Shown: positions 17,195-26,303 of the stretch, piece by piece | How positions within the stretch are numbered: the stretch's first letter is position 1 | Layout of the letters: every line of letters begins with the position of its first letter | NCBI RefSeq assembly: GCF_002278135.3 | Contig: NZ_CP029425.2 | Location: 2,828,001-2,892,000 of the forward strand | Length of the DNA: 64,000 bases | Reading direction: 5' to 3' | From: Bradyrhizobium ottawaense | Lineage (GTDB): Bacteria; Pseudomonadota; Alphaproteobacteria; Rhizobiales; Xanthobacteraceae | Position numbers and translations under genes: made by a program | Notes under the pieces: model-generated | What the model saw: only the letters and a program-made list of their open reading frames with translations | Databases searched by the model: none | Told to the model about the DNA's origin: nothing

Positions 17195-17910
17195 GCGAGC
17201 TCGTCGTCCTCGGGCGAGTTCAGATAGACGCCCGACATGGTGTCGACCCAACACAGATGGTCGTGCACCTTCTTCACGCCGTCGACGTTCTCCGCTGCGA
17301 CGATCGCGGCCTGCCGCGTGCGCTCTTCGGTGATGACGCCGCTGAGGTGGACGATGCCGTCGCGGACGATGACGTTCAGCCCGAACGGGCACCAGTCGTT
17401 CTTCTCCATGGTGTCGATGATGCGGTTGCGAATGTGGTCGTCATCCGCCGTCGGATCACGCACTTCACGGGCGAGACCCGCCACCGCCTGCAGCAGATTG
17501 GCGCGGGATACGATCCCGACGACCTTGTCGCCGCGCACCACCGGAAGCCGCTTCACGTTGTTCCGCTCCATCAGGTCGACGATCTCTGCGAGCGCCATGT
17601 CCTCCGTGATGGTTACGGGCGAGTCGGTCATCACCTCCGCAACCTTGCGGCCGTGCTCGTGGACGAAGTCGCTGGCAGACTTGCCCGGCCCCAGGATGAA
17701 CCGCAGCCAGCGCCCGCGCTTGCGCCCGGTGCCGATTTCGCTGCGGCGGATGAAATCCCCTTCCGAGACGACGCCGACCAGCTTGCCGGTATCGTCGACC
17801 ACGGTGAGACCGCTGACGTGCCGCTTCAGCATGATATTTGCCGCCTCGACGATGCTTGTGTCGGGGGTAACCGAGATGACCGACCGGGTCATGATCTGGT
17901 GGGCGCGCAT
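17182..17910 (-). CDS. CBS domain pair plus BON domain protein
   Basis: A 242-residue cytoplasmic protein with CBS domain 1 (about residues 5-60, beginning AHQIMTRSV), CBS domain 2 (about 90-145, beginning VAEVMTDSP) and a C-terminal BON domain (about 160-225, with LSGVITEERTRQAAI). CBS pairs sense adenine nucleotides or similar ligands; BON domains bind membranes or proteins. The ATG at 17910 follows GGAG by six bases. A perfect FixK-type box lies 60 bases upstream, so expression under low oxygen is likely. The partner protein is unknown. Confidence 0.85.
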   Translation of the reverse strand: MRAHQIMTRSVISVTPDTSIVEAANIMLKRHVSGLTVVDDTGKLVGVVSEGDFIRRSEIGTGRKRGRWLRFILGPGKSASDFVHEHGRKVAEVMTDSPVTITEDMALAEIVDLMERNNVKRLPVVRGDKVVGIVSRANLLQAVAGLAREVRDPTADDDHIRNRIIDTMEKNDWCPFGLNVIVRDGIVHLSGVITEERTRQAAIVAAENVDGVKKVHDHLCWVDTMSGVYLNSPEDDELAKAS

Positions 17911-17970
17911 GGACAACTCCGCTTGTCGAATTTCGATGCGCGAAAACTAGCTCGGGTGTCAGGGTGCGGT

Positions 17971-17984
17971 TTGACTCAGGTCAA
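17971..17984. promoter_or_regulatory. FixK/FNR-type box for the CBS-BON gene
   Basis: TTGACTCAGGTCAA matches TTGA-N6-TCAA and ends 60 bases before the leftward start at 17910. Confidence 0.7.
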
Positions 17985-18036
17985 TCGGACGAAGCCCGTC
18001 CGTCCTGATTAAGCAATCGTGATCCGCGCCCCGGAT

Positions 18037-18050
18037 TTGATGCAGCTCAA
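18037..18050. promoter_or_regulatory. FixK/FNR-type box for phaC
   Basis: TTGATGCAGCTCAA matches TTGA-N6-TCAA and ends 67 bases before the phaC start at 18118. Confidence 0.7.
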
Positions 18051-18117
18051 CGCCTCTGCGAAGCCTCGCCATATCCTGCCGCCGACGTCAAACAGCAGCC
18101 CTCGGGAACATTGAGCC

Positions 18118-19971
18118 ATGAGCGTCGTGCAGATCTTTCCACGGGCCGAAGAGCCGGCGGTCCAGGCTCTCCCCATCAGTCCAGCCGCTGGTCCCGAAGC
18201 CGCGACGGTGAGCCCCGAAACACCCGCAGGAGCGCCTGCCGCTGCCGATCCTGCGCCTGCATCGGAGCCATATCCTCTCGATCGCGCGTTTCACGCGATG
18301 CTTGCGCGGTTTACGGGCGGGATTTCGCCACTGGCCTTGTCGCTGGCGTGGCTCGACTGGAGTTCGCATCTCGCTACGGCGCCGCAGCGCCAGATGGAGA
18401 TCTCCCGCAATGTCCTGCGTGACGCCGGCCGGTTGGCGGAAGCCGCCGCGCACGCGGCGTCACCGGGCCAAAAGCCGTGGTCCGTGATCCAGCCGCAGGG
18501 GCGGGATCGCCGCTTTAGTGGACCGCAATGGGAGACCGCGCCGTTCAATCTGCTGGCGCAGGCATTCCTGCTCGGAGAGCGCTGGTGGCACGATGCCACG
18601 ACCGGCGTGCGCGGCGTGTCGCACGCTAATGAAGCCATCGTCGAATTCTCGATGCGCCAGATGCTCGACATGCTGGCGCCGTCGAATTTCGCGGCGACCA
18701 ATCCGAAGGTGCTGGAAAAGGCGTTCCAGAGTGGCGGGGAAAACTTCGTCTTCGGCTGGCAAAACTGGTGCAGCGACCTGATGCGCCTGCTCTCCGCCTC
18801 AAAATTGGCGGGCAGTGAGCAGTTTGTGGTCGGCAAATCGGTGGCGGCTTCGCCCGGCAAGGTCGTCTACCGTAATGAGCTGATCGAGCTGATCCAGTAC
18901 CAACCGACCACGGCGCAGGTGCGACCAGAGCCGATCCTGATCGTGCCGGCCTGGATCATGAAGTACTACATCCTCGATCTCTCGCCGCAGAACTCGCTGG
19001 TCAAATATCTGACCGGTCAGGGTTTCACGGTGTTCGCGATCTCCTGGCGCAACCCGGATGCGACAGATCGGGATCTCGCCTTCGACGACTATCGCAAGCT
19101 GGGGGTCATGGCGGCGCTGGACATGATCGGCCGGATCATGCCGGGTCGGAGGGCCCATGCGCTCGGCTATTGTCTGGGAGGGACATTGCTGTCGATCGCT
19201 GCCGCTGCGATGGAGCGCGACGGTGATAACCGCTTTGGCACCGTTACTCTCCTTGCGGCCCAGACCGACTTCACCGAGGCCGGGGAGCTGACGCTCTTCA
19301 TCAACGAGAGCCAGGTCGCCTTTCTCGAAGACATGATGTGGCAGCGCGGCTATCTCGATACGACCCAGATGGCCGGCGCCTTCCAGCTGCTGCGCTCCAA
19401 CGAACTGATCTGGTCGCGTCTGTCACACGACTATCTGATGGGCGAGGGCGCGCCGCTGAACGACCTGATGGCGTGGAACGCGGACGCAACGCGGCTGCCC
19501 TATCGCATGCATTCGGAATATCTGCGAAAGCTGTTCCTCGACAACGATCTGGCCGGGGGGCGCTATCGCGTCGGCGGCAGGAACGTTTCGCTGTCCGATA
19601 TTCACGCCCCGATGTTCGTGGTCGGCACGCTGGCCGATCACGTCGCGCCGTGGCGATCCGTCTACAAGATCCACTATCAGGTCGATGCCGACGTGACGTT
19701 CCTGTTGACCAGTGGTGGCCACAATGCCGGCGTCGTCGCGCCTCCCGACGAGCCCGGCCACAGCTATCAAGTGCTGAGCAAGGCCGAGGACGCGCCCTAT
19801 GTCGGTGCGGACGAATGGCTGAAGCTGGCTCCGCGCATTGAAGGGTCGTGGTGGCCGGAATGGACCAAATGGCTGGCGGCGCGCTCCGGCGCGCCCTGCG
19901 ATCCGCCGCCGATCGGGCTTGGAGACGCTCCCGGCCTGCCCGATGCGCCGGGGGACTACGTCCACACTTAA
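18118..19971 (+). CDS. phaC: Class I poly(3-hydroxyalkanoate) synthase
   Basis: A 617-residue PHA synthase that polymerises 3-hydroxyacyl-CoA on the surface of storage granules. The lipase-like box reads GYCLGG with the nucleophile Cys at 352; Asp507 in GTLADH and His535 in SGGHN complete the triad. The N-terminal 45 residues are Pro/Ala-rich and look disordered. The size fits class I synthases. A FixK box upstream implies induction at low oxygen, when reducing power is in excess. The stop overlaps the convergent CHAD gene by 4 bases. Confidence 0.93.
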   Translation: MSVVQIFPRAEEPAVQALPISPAAGPEAATVSPETPAGAPAAADPAPASEPYPLDRAFHAMLARFTGGISPLALSLAWLDWSSHLATAPQRQMEISRNVLRDAGRLAEAAAHAASPGQKPWSVIQPQGRDRRFSGPQWETAPFNLLAQAFLLGERWWHDATTGVRGVSHANEAIVEFSMRQMLDMLAPSNFAATNPKVLEKAFQSGGENFVFGWQNWCSDLMRLLSASKLAGSEQFVVGKSVAASPGKVVYRNELIELIQYQPTTAQVRPEPILIVPAWIMKYYILDLSPQNSLVKYLTGQGFTVFAISWRNPDATDRDLAFDDYRKLGVMAALDMIGRIMPGRRAHALGYCLGGTLLSIAAAAMERDGDNRFGTVTLLAAQTDFTEAGELTLFINESQVAFLEDMMWQRGYLDTTQMAGAFQLLRSNELIWSRLSHDYLMGEGAPLNDLMAWNADATRLPYRMHSEYLRKLFLDNDLAGGRYRVGGRNVSLSDIHAPMFVVGTLADHVAPWRSVYKIHYQVDADVTFLLTSGGHNAGVVAPPDEPGHSYQVLSKAEDAPYVGADEWLKLAPRIEGSWWPEWTKWLAARSGAPCDPPPIGLGDAPGLPDAPGDYVHT

Positions 19972-20939
19972 ACCTCCGGCTCGGAACTCGGTGCGAGATC
20001 CGAGGAGCGGAAGGGCTTCGTCTTGTCCAGTTTGCGGTAAGCCGTTGACGCCGTCCGCAACAGCTTCTTTTCACGCTTGCGGTTGCGGAATCGATTGCTG
20101 GCTTCGAGGCCGGCGCCGTTCAACGACGCGGCCAGCGCATGTCCCCGCGCATCATCGTTCAACCGTCCGAGCGACCGTTGCGCCTTGCGCAATTTCTTGA
20201 GGATCGATTTCTGTTTGGTCAGCGATTCCTCGGCGAACAGGTCCTGGAGCGACTCGATCGAATAGGTCAGCCGCTTGTTGAGAATCCGCAGCTTGTGTCG
20301 TTTCTCGACGTCGAGCTTGCGGAGTTTGCGCGCCTTCTTGAGCAGCGTCGTCTCCCACTCGGCCAGCCGCTCCGTTGCGTGTTCGGCGAGCGTGCAGCGG
20401 CGCAATCGCATGGCTTCCTTGCTGCGCCGGGTTGACCAGGGGCCGCTCTCGATCCAGATCGAGGTCTGCTCGACAAGGCGGCGATACCGCGCGGATTGCA
20501 GCGCGCGAGCCAGCAGGCGGTGGCTCTCGGTGCGCTTTTCGTCCCAATGCTGAAGCTCGGCGACCACCGCAAGCTCTTTGCCACTCTCCGCGACGATCCG
20601 CTCGATCGCCACGTCGAGATCCCGCACCATGCCGAGCTGGCCGTTCAGCCATTTCAGTTCGGCCCAGACGTTCGGGCGCAGGGCGTCGTCGACCATCGGC
20701 GAGAAGAAGCGGATGGCAGTTCGCAGATGGGTCAACGCGATCCGGATCTGGTGTAGCGCGTCGGGATCGCCGCGGCAGGTGCCGTCATGCTGGGCGAGCA
20801 CGGCATCGAGGTGACGGCGCGCGATGATGCGGAAAGCCGTATCGCAGGCCATGCCGGGGCTGAGGCGGCCGGGCAGGGCATTGCGCCGCGCCGCCGGCGT
20901 GGTGCGAACGGTCGTCGAGGTCGTGGTGGGTCGCGCCAT
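19968..20939 (-). CDS. CHAD domain protein (polyphosphate-binding type)
   Basis: A 323-residue helical, strongly basic protein with the conserved CHAD pattern: an early HQIRIALTHLRTAIRFF segment and a later EKRHKLRILNKRLTYSIE segment with many Lys, Arg and His. CHAD proteins bind polyphosphate and some are found on PHA granules. The start is ATG 20939 or TTG 20954; either lies within 26 bases of the stop of the preceding kinase-like gene, so the two form an operon. Tail-to-tail overlap with phaC supports a shared storage-granule role (inference). Confidence 0.85.
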   Translation of the reverse strand: MARPTTTSTTVRTTPAARRNALPGRLSPGMACDTAFRIIARRHLDAVLAQHDGTCRGDPDALHQIRIALTHLRTAIRFFSPMVDDALRPNVWAELKWLNGQLGMVRDLDVAIERIVAESGKELAVVAELQHWDEKRTESHRLLARALQSARYRRLVEQTSIWIESGPWSTRRSKEAMRLRRCTLAEHATERLAEWETTLLKKARKLRKLDVEKRHKLRILNKRLTYSIESLQDLFAEESLTKQKSILKKLRKAQRSLGRLNDDARGHALAASLNGAGLEASNRFRNRKREKKLLRTASTAYRKLDKTKPFRSSDLAPSSEPEV

Positions 20940-20964
20940 CTTTGCCCGCGCCAATCAGATTGCC

Positions 20965-22497
20965 CTATTTGCCTTCAGCGATCGCGTCCCGACAGTTCTG
21001 GAGCGTCTGCTCTTGTGTCCCGGATGCATCGATGGTCGCCCAGCCGACGTGACCGATATTATAGTGCTCTTGCTGCGCAGCAACCTCCTGCGTGGCGTCG
21101 GATGCGTCTCCCCGGCGGCTTCCGATCCGCATCTGCCGGGTCGCGAGGTCCGCAACCAGGAACAGGCCGTTCAGCGGCACATTGCGCTCTCGCGCCAATG
21201 CGGCGATCGCATCCCGTTCGTCCTCGCGGGCGAATACGCCGTCGATGATCGCCGAATGGCCCTGCGCCAACACCCGCCGGGCGTGCTGAGCCAGCGTGTC
21301 GTAGACGCGGGCCGCGTGCTCTGGCGTGTAGGCGGACGGCGGCAGGCGGTGCGTGTCCTCGACCCCGAACATCTGCTTGCGAACGAGGTCGCTGCGCAGC
21401 ACGACGGCTCCCGGGGGCGGCGCGACGACGGGCGCGAGCGCATTCGCCAGGACGGTCTTGCCGGTGCCTGACAGGCCGCCGACCGCAACCAGGCGCGGAG
21501 CAGGGGGATGGATCAGCGTCCTGGCAAGGTCAAAATAATGCTGTGCCTGGTCAAGGATGCTGGGGTCATCGGAATGCGGCGGCTTCAGCCGTGCCAGGGC
21601 CACCTGGGCGCGGATCGCCGCCCGGATGGACATCAACAGCGGCAGGGCCGAGAGCGCGTCGAGATTGTCGGCTGGCGTTGCGGCGAGATAGCGGTTCAGG
21701 ACGATGTTGGCGGCGCGGGGCTGATCGTGGTGCAACAGGTCCATCATCGTGAATGCGAGATCGTAGAGCACGTCGACGGTTGCCATCTGCGCATCGAACT
21801 CGATGGCATCGAACAGCACGGGCCGGTCGTCGAGCAGGACGATGTTTGCGAGATGCAGATCGCCATGGCAGCGGCGTACGAAGCCCATCCGGCCGCGCTC
21901 CGCGAGCAGCGGACGAACACGCAGGAATGCCTCGTGGGAGGCTTTGCCGAGCTTTTCGATGTCTTCCGCGATGAAATGGCCGCCGGCCCGCAGACCGTGA
22001 CTGTTGCCGTCGATCAGGGCGGGGATGGAGGCGACCCATGCTTCGCCGTCCGCGCGTGTCGCCGCGCCGTGGGAAGCCACGATCGCGTCGGCGGCAGCCG
22101 CGGCAAGGGTCGCATCCAGCGGGCCGGCCTTTGCCAGATGATCGAGCGTCCGGTTTTCGTCGAAGCGCGCCATCTCCACCGCATATTCCACCGGCAGGCC
22201 CTGTCCGTCGACCTTCAACGATCCGTCCGCCTCTTCGGTGATCGCGACGACCCGGTGGTAGATCTGTGGCGCCAGCGGCCGGTTGATCCGGATTTCCTCC
22301 TCGCAGGCCGCCTTACGTTTCTCGAGCGTCGAATAGTCGAGGAAGGGAAACTGCACAGCCCGCTTGATCTTCAGCGCTCGCTTGCCTTCGAGAAAGACCG
22401 AAGCTGCGTGCGTGTCGACCCGCTTCACGCCCGGATGCCTGCCAGAATCGGAGAGCGCCGCAAAGATCCGGTCCTGGGTCGCAGAATCGTCTGTCAT
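20965..22497 (-). CDS. Fused aminoglycoside-phosphotransferase-like and P-loop ATPase protein
   Basis: A 510-residue two-domain protein. The first part has a kinase-like core with CHGDLHLANI near residue 209 followed by FDAIEFD, as in small-molecule phosphotransferases. The second part has a Walker A motif GLSGTGKT at about residues 340-347 and resembles zeta-toxin/gluconate-kinase-type P-loop kinases. ATG 22497 is preferred; GTG 22509 is possible. The substrate is unknown; resistance to aminoglycosides is not implied. It heads the operon with the CHAD gene and is divergent from the universal stress protein gene. Confidence 0.8.
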   Translation of the reverse strand: MTDDSATQDRIFAALSDSGRHPGVKRVDTHAASVFLEGKRALKIKRAVQFPFLDYSTLEKRKAACEEEIRINRPLAPQIYHRVVAITEEADGSLKVDGQGLPVEYAVEMARFDENRTLDHLAKAGPLDATLAAAAADAIVASHGAATRADGEAWVASIPALIDGNSHGLRAGGHFIAEDIEKLGKASHEAFLRVRPLLAERGRMGFVRRCHGDLHLANIVLLDDRPVLFDAIEFDAQMATVDVLYDLAFTMMDLLHHDQPRAANIVLNRYLAATPADNLDALSALPLLMSIRAAIRAQVALARLKPPHSDDPSILDQAQHYFDLARTLIHPPAPRLVAVGGLSGTGKTVLANALAPVVAPPPGAVVLRSDLVRKQMFGVEDTHRLPPSAYTPEHAARVYDTLAQHARRVLAQGHSAIIDGVFAREDERDAIAALARERNVPLNGLFLVADLATRQMRIGSRRGDASDATQEVAAQQEHYNIGHVGWATIDASGTQEQTLQNCRDAIAEGK

Positions 22498-22579
22498 TCC
22501 CGCTGGCACATCCAGATGCGTCGGAAGGCGGCCCGTCCGCCGACCAAGGTAACCCTTAGAAGCAGATCGCGGCCAGTCC

Positions 22580-22593
22580 TTGACGTCGGTTAA
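22580..22593. promoter_or_regulatory. Imperfect FixK-type box
   Basis: TTGACGTCGGTTAA differs from TTGA-N6-TCAA at one base. It lies 82 bases before the leftward kinase-like gene. Confidence 0.35.
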
Positions 22594-22630
22594 CCCCTGT
22601 TACTGGTGAACTGGACGAGGTTCCCTTGGC

Positions 22631-22644
22631 TTGACCAGGATCAA
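22631..22644. promoter_or_regulatory. FixK/FNR-type box for the universal stress protein gene
   Basis: TTGACCAGGATCAA matches TTGA-N6-TCAA and ends 47 bases before ATG 22692. Confidence 0.75.
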
Positions 22645-22691
22645 GCATCCGGGCGAACGCGGGCGTATTCTGACGACCAAGGAGAATCCCG

Positions 22692-23531
22692 ATGCCCATC
22701 AAGGATGTCTTTCTGCCGCTTGTCGGCCAGCCCCGCGGATCGGCCCTGATTGCGATCGAGAAATGCGTGGCCGTCGCCGCCGACCTCGGCGCCAGGATCA
22801 CGGGGCTCGCGCTCGAGGAAGACATTTTCGAGCGGCCGAAGGTGATGCTGTCTCATGATCGCGATTCCGCGGAGGCCGGCGTTTCGCGTGAGGCGAACGA
22901 GACGCAGCAGCTCCTCGATGCCTTCACCAACGCGGCGTCCCGCGCCGACATTCGCGCCCAGAGCCGAACGGGCAAGGTACCGGCGGACCAGATCGCGGCG
23001 ATCCTGGCCGAGCATGCCCGTTTCAGCGATCTCACGCTGTTTCCCGTGAAGCCGCACGACAGCCGATCGGAGCACATCATCGAAACTCTCCTGTTCGAAT
23101 CCGGGCGGCCGCTGCTGCTCTGCCCGGAGCAGCGTGCGGAGCAGCTGCGGCCGGAATTCGAGAACGTCATGATCGCCTGGGATCATTCTGCCCGCGCTGC
23201 GCGTGCGGTCGGCGACGCTTTGCCCATTCTTCAGGCTGCCACCGTGGTCCGCGTGGTGACGGTCGCAGAGGACAAGGCTGACGCGGTCGCGCAATCCGGC
23301 GCGGCTCTCGTCGACCATCTGAGAGAACACGGGGTCTATGCCTCCTTCGAAACGGTGACCGGCAACGGCAGCTCGATCGGCAAGGCACTGGGAAGTTGGG
23401 CGAATTCCCATGGCATGGATGCGATCGTGATGGGCGCCTACCATCATTCACGCCTGAACGAGATCGTGTGGGGCGGTGTGACAAAGACCGTCATTGGCCA
23501 GCCACCATGCTGGGTTATGATCTCGCACTAG
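22692..23531 (+). CDS. Universal stress protein, tandem UspA domains
   Basis: A 279-residue protein with two UspA-like halves, about residues 1-150 and 155-279. The C-terminal half has FENVMIAWDHSARAARAV at its start and the segment MGAYHHSRLNEIVWGG in place of the usual GSHGRSG-type ATP loop, so ATP binding is uncertain. AAGGAGA precedes the ATG. USPs of this kind are typical FixK/FNR targets in rhizobia and relatives. Expected to help survival when respiration is limited; no direct activity can be assigned. Confidence 0.88.
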   Translation: MPIKDVFLPLVGQPRGSALIAIEKCVAVAADLGARITGLALEEDIFERPKVMLSHDRDSAEAGVSREANETQQLLDAFTNAASRADIRAQSRTGKVPADQIAAILAEHARFSDLTLFPVKPHDSRSEHIIETLLFESGRPLLLCPEQRAEQLRPEFENVMIAWDHSARAARAVGDALPILQAATVVRVVTVAEDKADAVAQSGAALVDHLREHGVYASFETVTGNGSSIGKALGSWANSHGMDAIVMGAYHHSRLNEIVWGGVTKTVIGQPPCWVMISH

Positions 23532-23598
23532 GCTCGCCATTTTTCCCGGCCTGATCGTCAACCATCGGAACCGCCGTTGACCCGGCGCATTTGCTTTC

Positions 23599-26292
23599 AT
23601 GTCAACCTATCGTCTCAACAATCTGCTGGCGCCGCGTTCAGTTGCGCTCGTTGGAGCGAGCGCCCGTCCGGTCTCAGTCGGACGCGCCGTTCTGGAGAAC
23701 ATTCACAAGGCCGAATTCAAGGGGCGGTTCGGCCTGGTCAATCCACGCCATGCCGAAATCGGCGGCGTCGCGGCGGTGAAGAGCCTGGACAGCTTGGACT
23801 TCGTGCCCGAGCTCGTGGTCATCACCGCGCCGGCGCGCGAGATTCCCGGTATCATCGACCAGGCCGGGCGTCGCGGATCGGCGGGCGCGCTGATCGTCTC
23901 GGCCGGGCTCGGCCACGGACCGGGCTCTCTGCACGAGGCTGCAATCGCGGCGGCCCGCAAATACGGCATGCGGCTGATCGGACCGAATTGCCTCGGCATC
24001 ATGATGCCCGGGGTCAGCCTGAATGCCAGCTTTGCCGCGCACATGCCGGGGGCGGGCAGCCTCGCGCTGATCTCGCAATCGGGCGCGATTGCTGCCGGCA
24101 TGGTCGACTGGGCTGCACAGCGCGGCGTCGGCTTTTCCGGCATCGTCTCCATCGGCGATCAGATCGACGTCGATATCGCCGATCTGCTCGACTATTTCGC
24201 GATGGATCACAAGACTCGCGCGATCCTGCTCTACATCGAATCCATCAAGGACGCGCGCAAGTTCATGTCGGCAGCGCGTGCCGCCGCGCGCGTGAAGCCC
24301 GTCGTCGTAGTGAAGTCGGGGCGCATGGCGCAGGGCGCAAAGGCGGCCGCCACGCATACCGGCGCGCTCGCCGGCGCGGACGCGGTCTATGACGCGGCGT
24401 TCCGCCGCGCGGGTGTCCTGCGGGTCTCCGATCTGCGTGAGCTGTTCGATTGTGCCGAGACGCTCGGCCGCGTCGAATCGCCGACGGGAAAGCGTCTCGC
24501 CATCCTGACCAACGGTGGCGGCATCGGCGTCCTCGCCGTCGATCGATTGGTCGAACTCGGCGGAATCCCGGCGACCATCTCGCCGGAGGTGCGCAAGACG
24601 CTCGATGCGGCCCTGCCGCCGACCTGGTCCGGTGCAAATCCCGTCGACATCGTGGGCGACGCCGACGCCTCGCGCTACGCGGCGGCGCTCGAGGTGCTGC
24701 TGGCCGATTGCGACAATGACGCGGTGCTGGTCCTCAACGTGCAAACGGCGATCGCCTCGGCCGCCGAGATTGCCACGACCGTGACCGAGCTCGTCGCTAA
24801 ATATCGCGAGAAGCACCGCCGATGGGCCAAGCCCGTATTGGCCGCCTGGGTCGGGGCCGATCAGGACATCATCCAGGCGCTTTCCGGCGCCGGTATGCCC
24901 AACTATCCGACCGAGGACGACGCCGTGCGCGGCTTCATGCATCTGGTCCGGCACCGAGAAGTGGTGGAGGAGCTGAGCCAGGTTCCTCCCGCGATGCCCG
25001 ATACGTTCGTGCCGGATGCCCGGGGGGCGAGGCAGATCGTCACCGCCGCGATCGCCGATGGCCGTGAATGGCTCGAACCGGTCGAGATCAAGCACCTGCT
25101 CGAAGCTTACGACATCGCGATGGTGCCGACCTATGCGGCGACCGATGTCGAGCAGGCGGTGGCCTATGCGAAGGAAATCTTCGCGCAGGGCGGCACCGTG
25201 GTGCTGAAGATCATGTCGCGGGACATCATCCACAAATCCGATGTCGGTGGCGTCGTGCTCAATCTGACGACGCCGGAGGCCGTGCGAGCGGCCACCTCCG
25301 ACATTCTCGCCCGGGCGAGAAAGCTGCGGCCCGAGGCCCGCATCGGCGGCGTCATCGTCCAGGCGATGGTCGTCAAGGCGAAGGCGCGCGAGCTGATCCT
25401 GGGCCTCGCCGACGATCCCACCTTCGGCACCGTCGTCGTGTTCGGCCGCGGTGGCACGGCGGTGGAGATCATCAACGACAAGGCGCTGGCGCTGCCCCCG
25501 CTGGACTTGCAGCTCGCTCGCGATCTGATCGACCGCACCCGCGTGTCGCGGCTGCTAAAGGCCTATCGTGATGTGCCGGCGGTCAAGCAGGACGCCGTCG
25601 CCATGGTGCTGGTCAAGCTGGCGCAGATGGCGGCCGACATTCCCGAGATCCGCGAATTCGACATCAATCCGCTGCTGGCGGACGAAACCGGCGTGACCGC
25701 GGTCGATGCCCGCGTCGCGGTCGGGCCGCCGCAACGAAAGTTCGTCGGCTCAGGCCCGGCCAATTTCGCCGTTCGCGCCTATCCGTCGCAATGGGAGCGG
25801 CGCCTCAAGCTCAAGGACGACTGGCGCATCTTCGTGCGGCCCATGCGCCCCGAGGACGAGCCGACCATCCACGAATTCCTGCGTCACGTCACGCCGCACG
25901 ACCTTCGCCTGCGGTTCTTCGCACCGATGAAGGAGTTTACCCACGAGTTCATCGCGCGCCTGACCCAGCTCGACTATGCGCGCGCGATGGCCTTCATCGC
26001 CTTCGACGAGGCCACCGGCGAAATGGTCGGCGTGGTCCGGCTCCATTCGGATTCGATCTACGAGAGCGGCGAATACGCGATTTTGCTCCGGTCCGATCTC
26101 AAGGGCAGGGGGCTCGGCTGGGCCCTCATGCAGCTGATCATCGACTACGCGCGGTCGGAGGGACTGAAGATCATATCGGGCGACGTGCTCAAGGAGAACA
26201 GCGTGATGCTCGAGATGTGCCGGCACCTCGGCTTCGAGGTCAAGCCGGACCCGGCCGAGCCCGATATCTGCGACGTCAAATTGAAGCTGTGA
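23599..26292 (+). CDS. ADP-forming acyl-CoA synthetase fused to a GNAT acetyltransferase
   Basis: An 897-residue protein with a CoA-binding Rossmann domain (about 8-130), a succinyl-CoA-synthetase-like middle (about 150-460), an ATP-grasp domain (about 480-700) and a C-terminal GNAT domain (about 730-897, with LLRSDLKGRGLGWALM). The architecture is that of PatZ/Pat protein lysine acetyltransferases. Unlike acetyltransferases whose synthetase half is inactive, this protein has THTGALAG with His253 at the place of the phosphohistidine of active ADP-forming synthetases. It may therefore both make acyl-CoA and acetylate proteins (inference). It lies 67 bases after the stress protein gene. Confidence 0.85.
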   Translation: MSTYRLNNLLAPRSVALVGASARPVSVGRAVLENIHKAEFKGRFGLVNPRHAEIGGVAAVKSLDSLDFVPELVVITAPAREIPGIIDQAGRRGSAGALIVSAGLGHGPGSLHEAAIAAARKYGMRLIGPNCLGIMMPGVSLNASFAAHMPGAGSLALISQSGAIAAGMVDWAAQRGVGFSGIVSIGDQIDVDIADLLDYFAMDHKTRAILLYIESIKDARKFMSAARAAARVKPVVVVKSGRMAQGAKAAATHTGALAGADAVYDAAFRRAGVLRVSDLRELFDCAETLGRVESPTGKRLAILTNGGGIGVLAVDRLVELGGIPATISPEVRKTLDAALPPTWSGANPVDIVGDADASRYAAALEVLLADCDNDAVLVLNVQTAIASAAEIATTVTELVAKYREKHRRWAKPVLAAWVGADQDIIQALSGAGMPNYPTEDDAVRGFMHLVRHREVVEELSQVPPAMPDTFVPDARGARQIVTAAIADGREWLEPVEIKHLLEAYDIAMVPTYAATDVEQAVAYAKEIFAQGGTVVLKIMSRDIIHKSDVGGVVLNLTTPEAVRAATSDILARARKLRPEARIGGVIVQAMVVKAKARELILGLADDPTFGTVVVFGRGGTAVEIINDKALALPPLDLQLARDLIDRTRVSRLLKAYRDVPAVKQDAVAMVLVKLAQMAADIPEIREFDINPLLADETGVTAVDARVAVGPPQRKFVGSGPANFAVRAYPSQWERRLKLKDDWRIFVRPMRPEDEPTIHEFLRHVTPHDLRLRFFAPMKEFTHEFIARLTQLDYARAMAFIAFDEATGEMVGVVRLHSDSIYESGEYAILLRSDLKGRGLGWALMQLIIDYARSEGLKIISGDVLKENSVMLEMCRHLGFEVKPDPAEPDICDVKLKL

Positions 26293-26303
26293 GCGCGCCT
26301 GCT

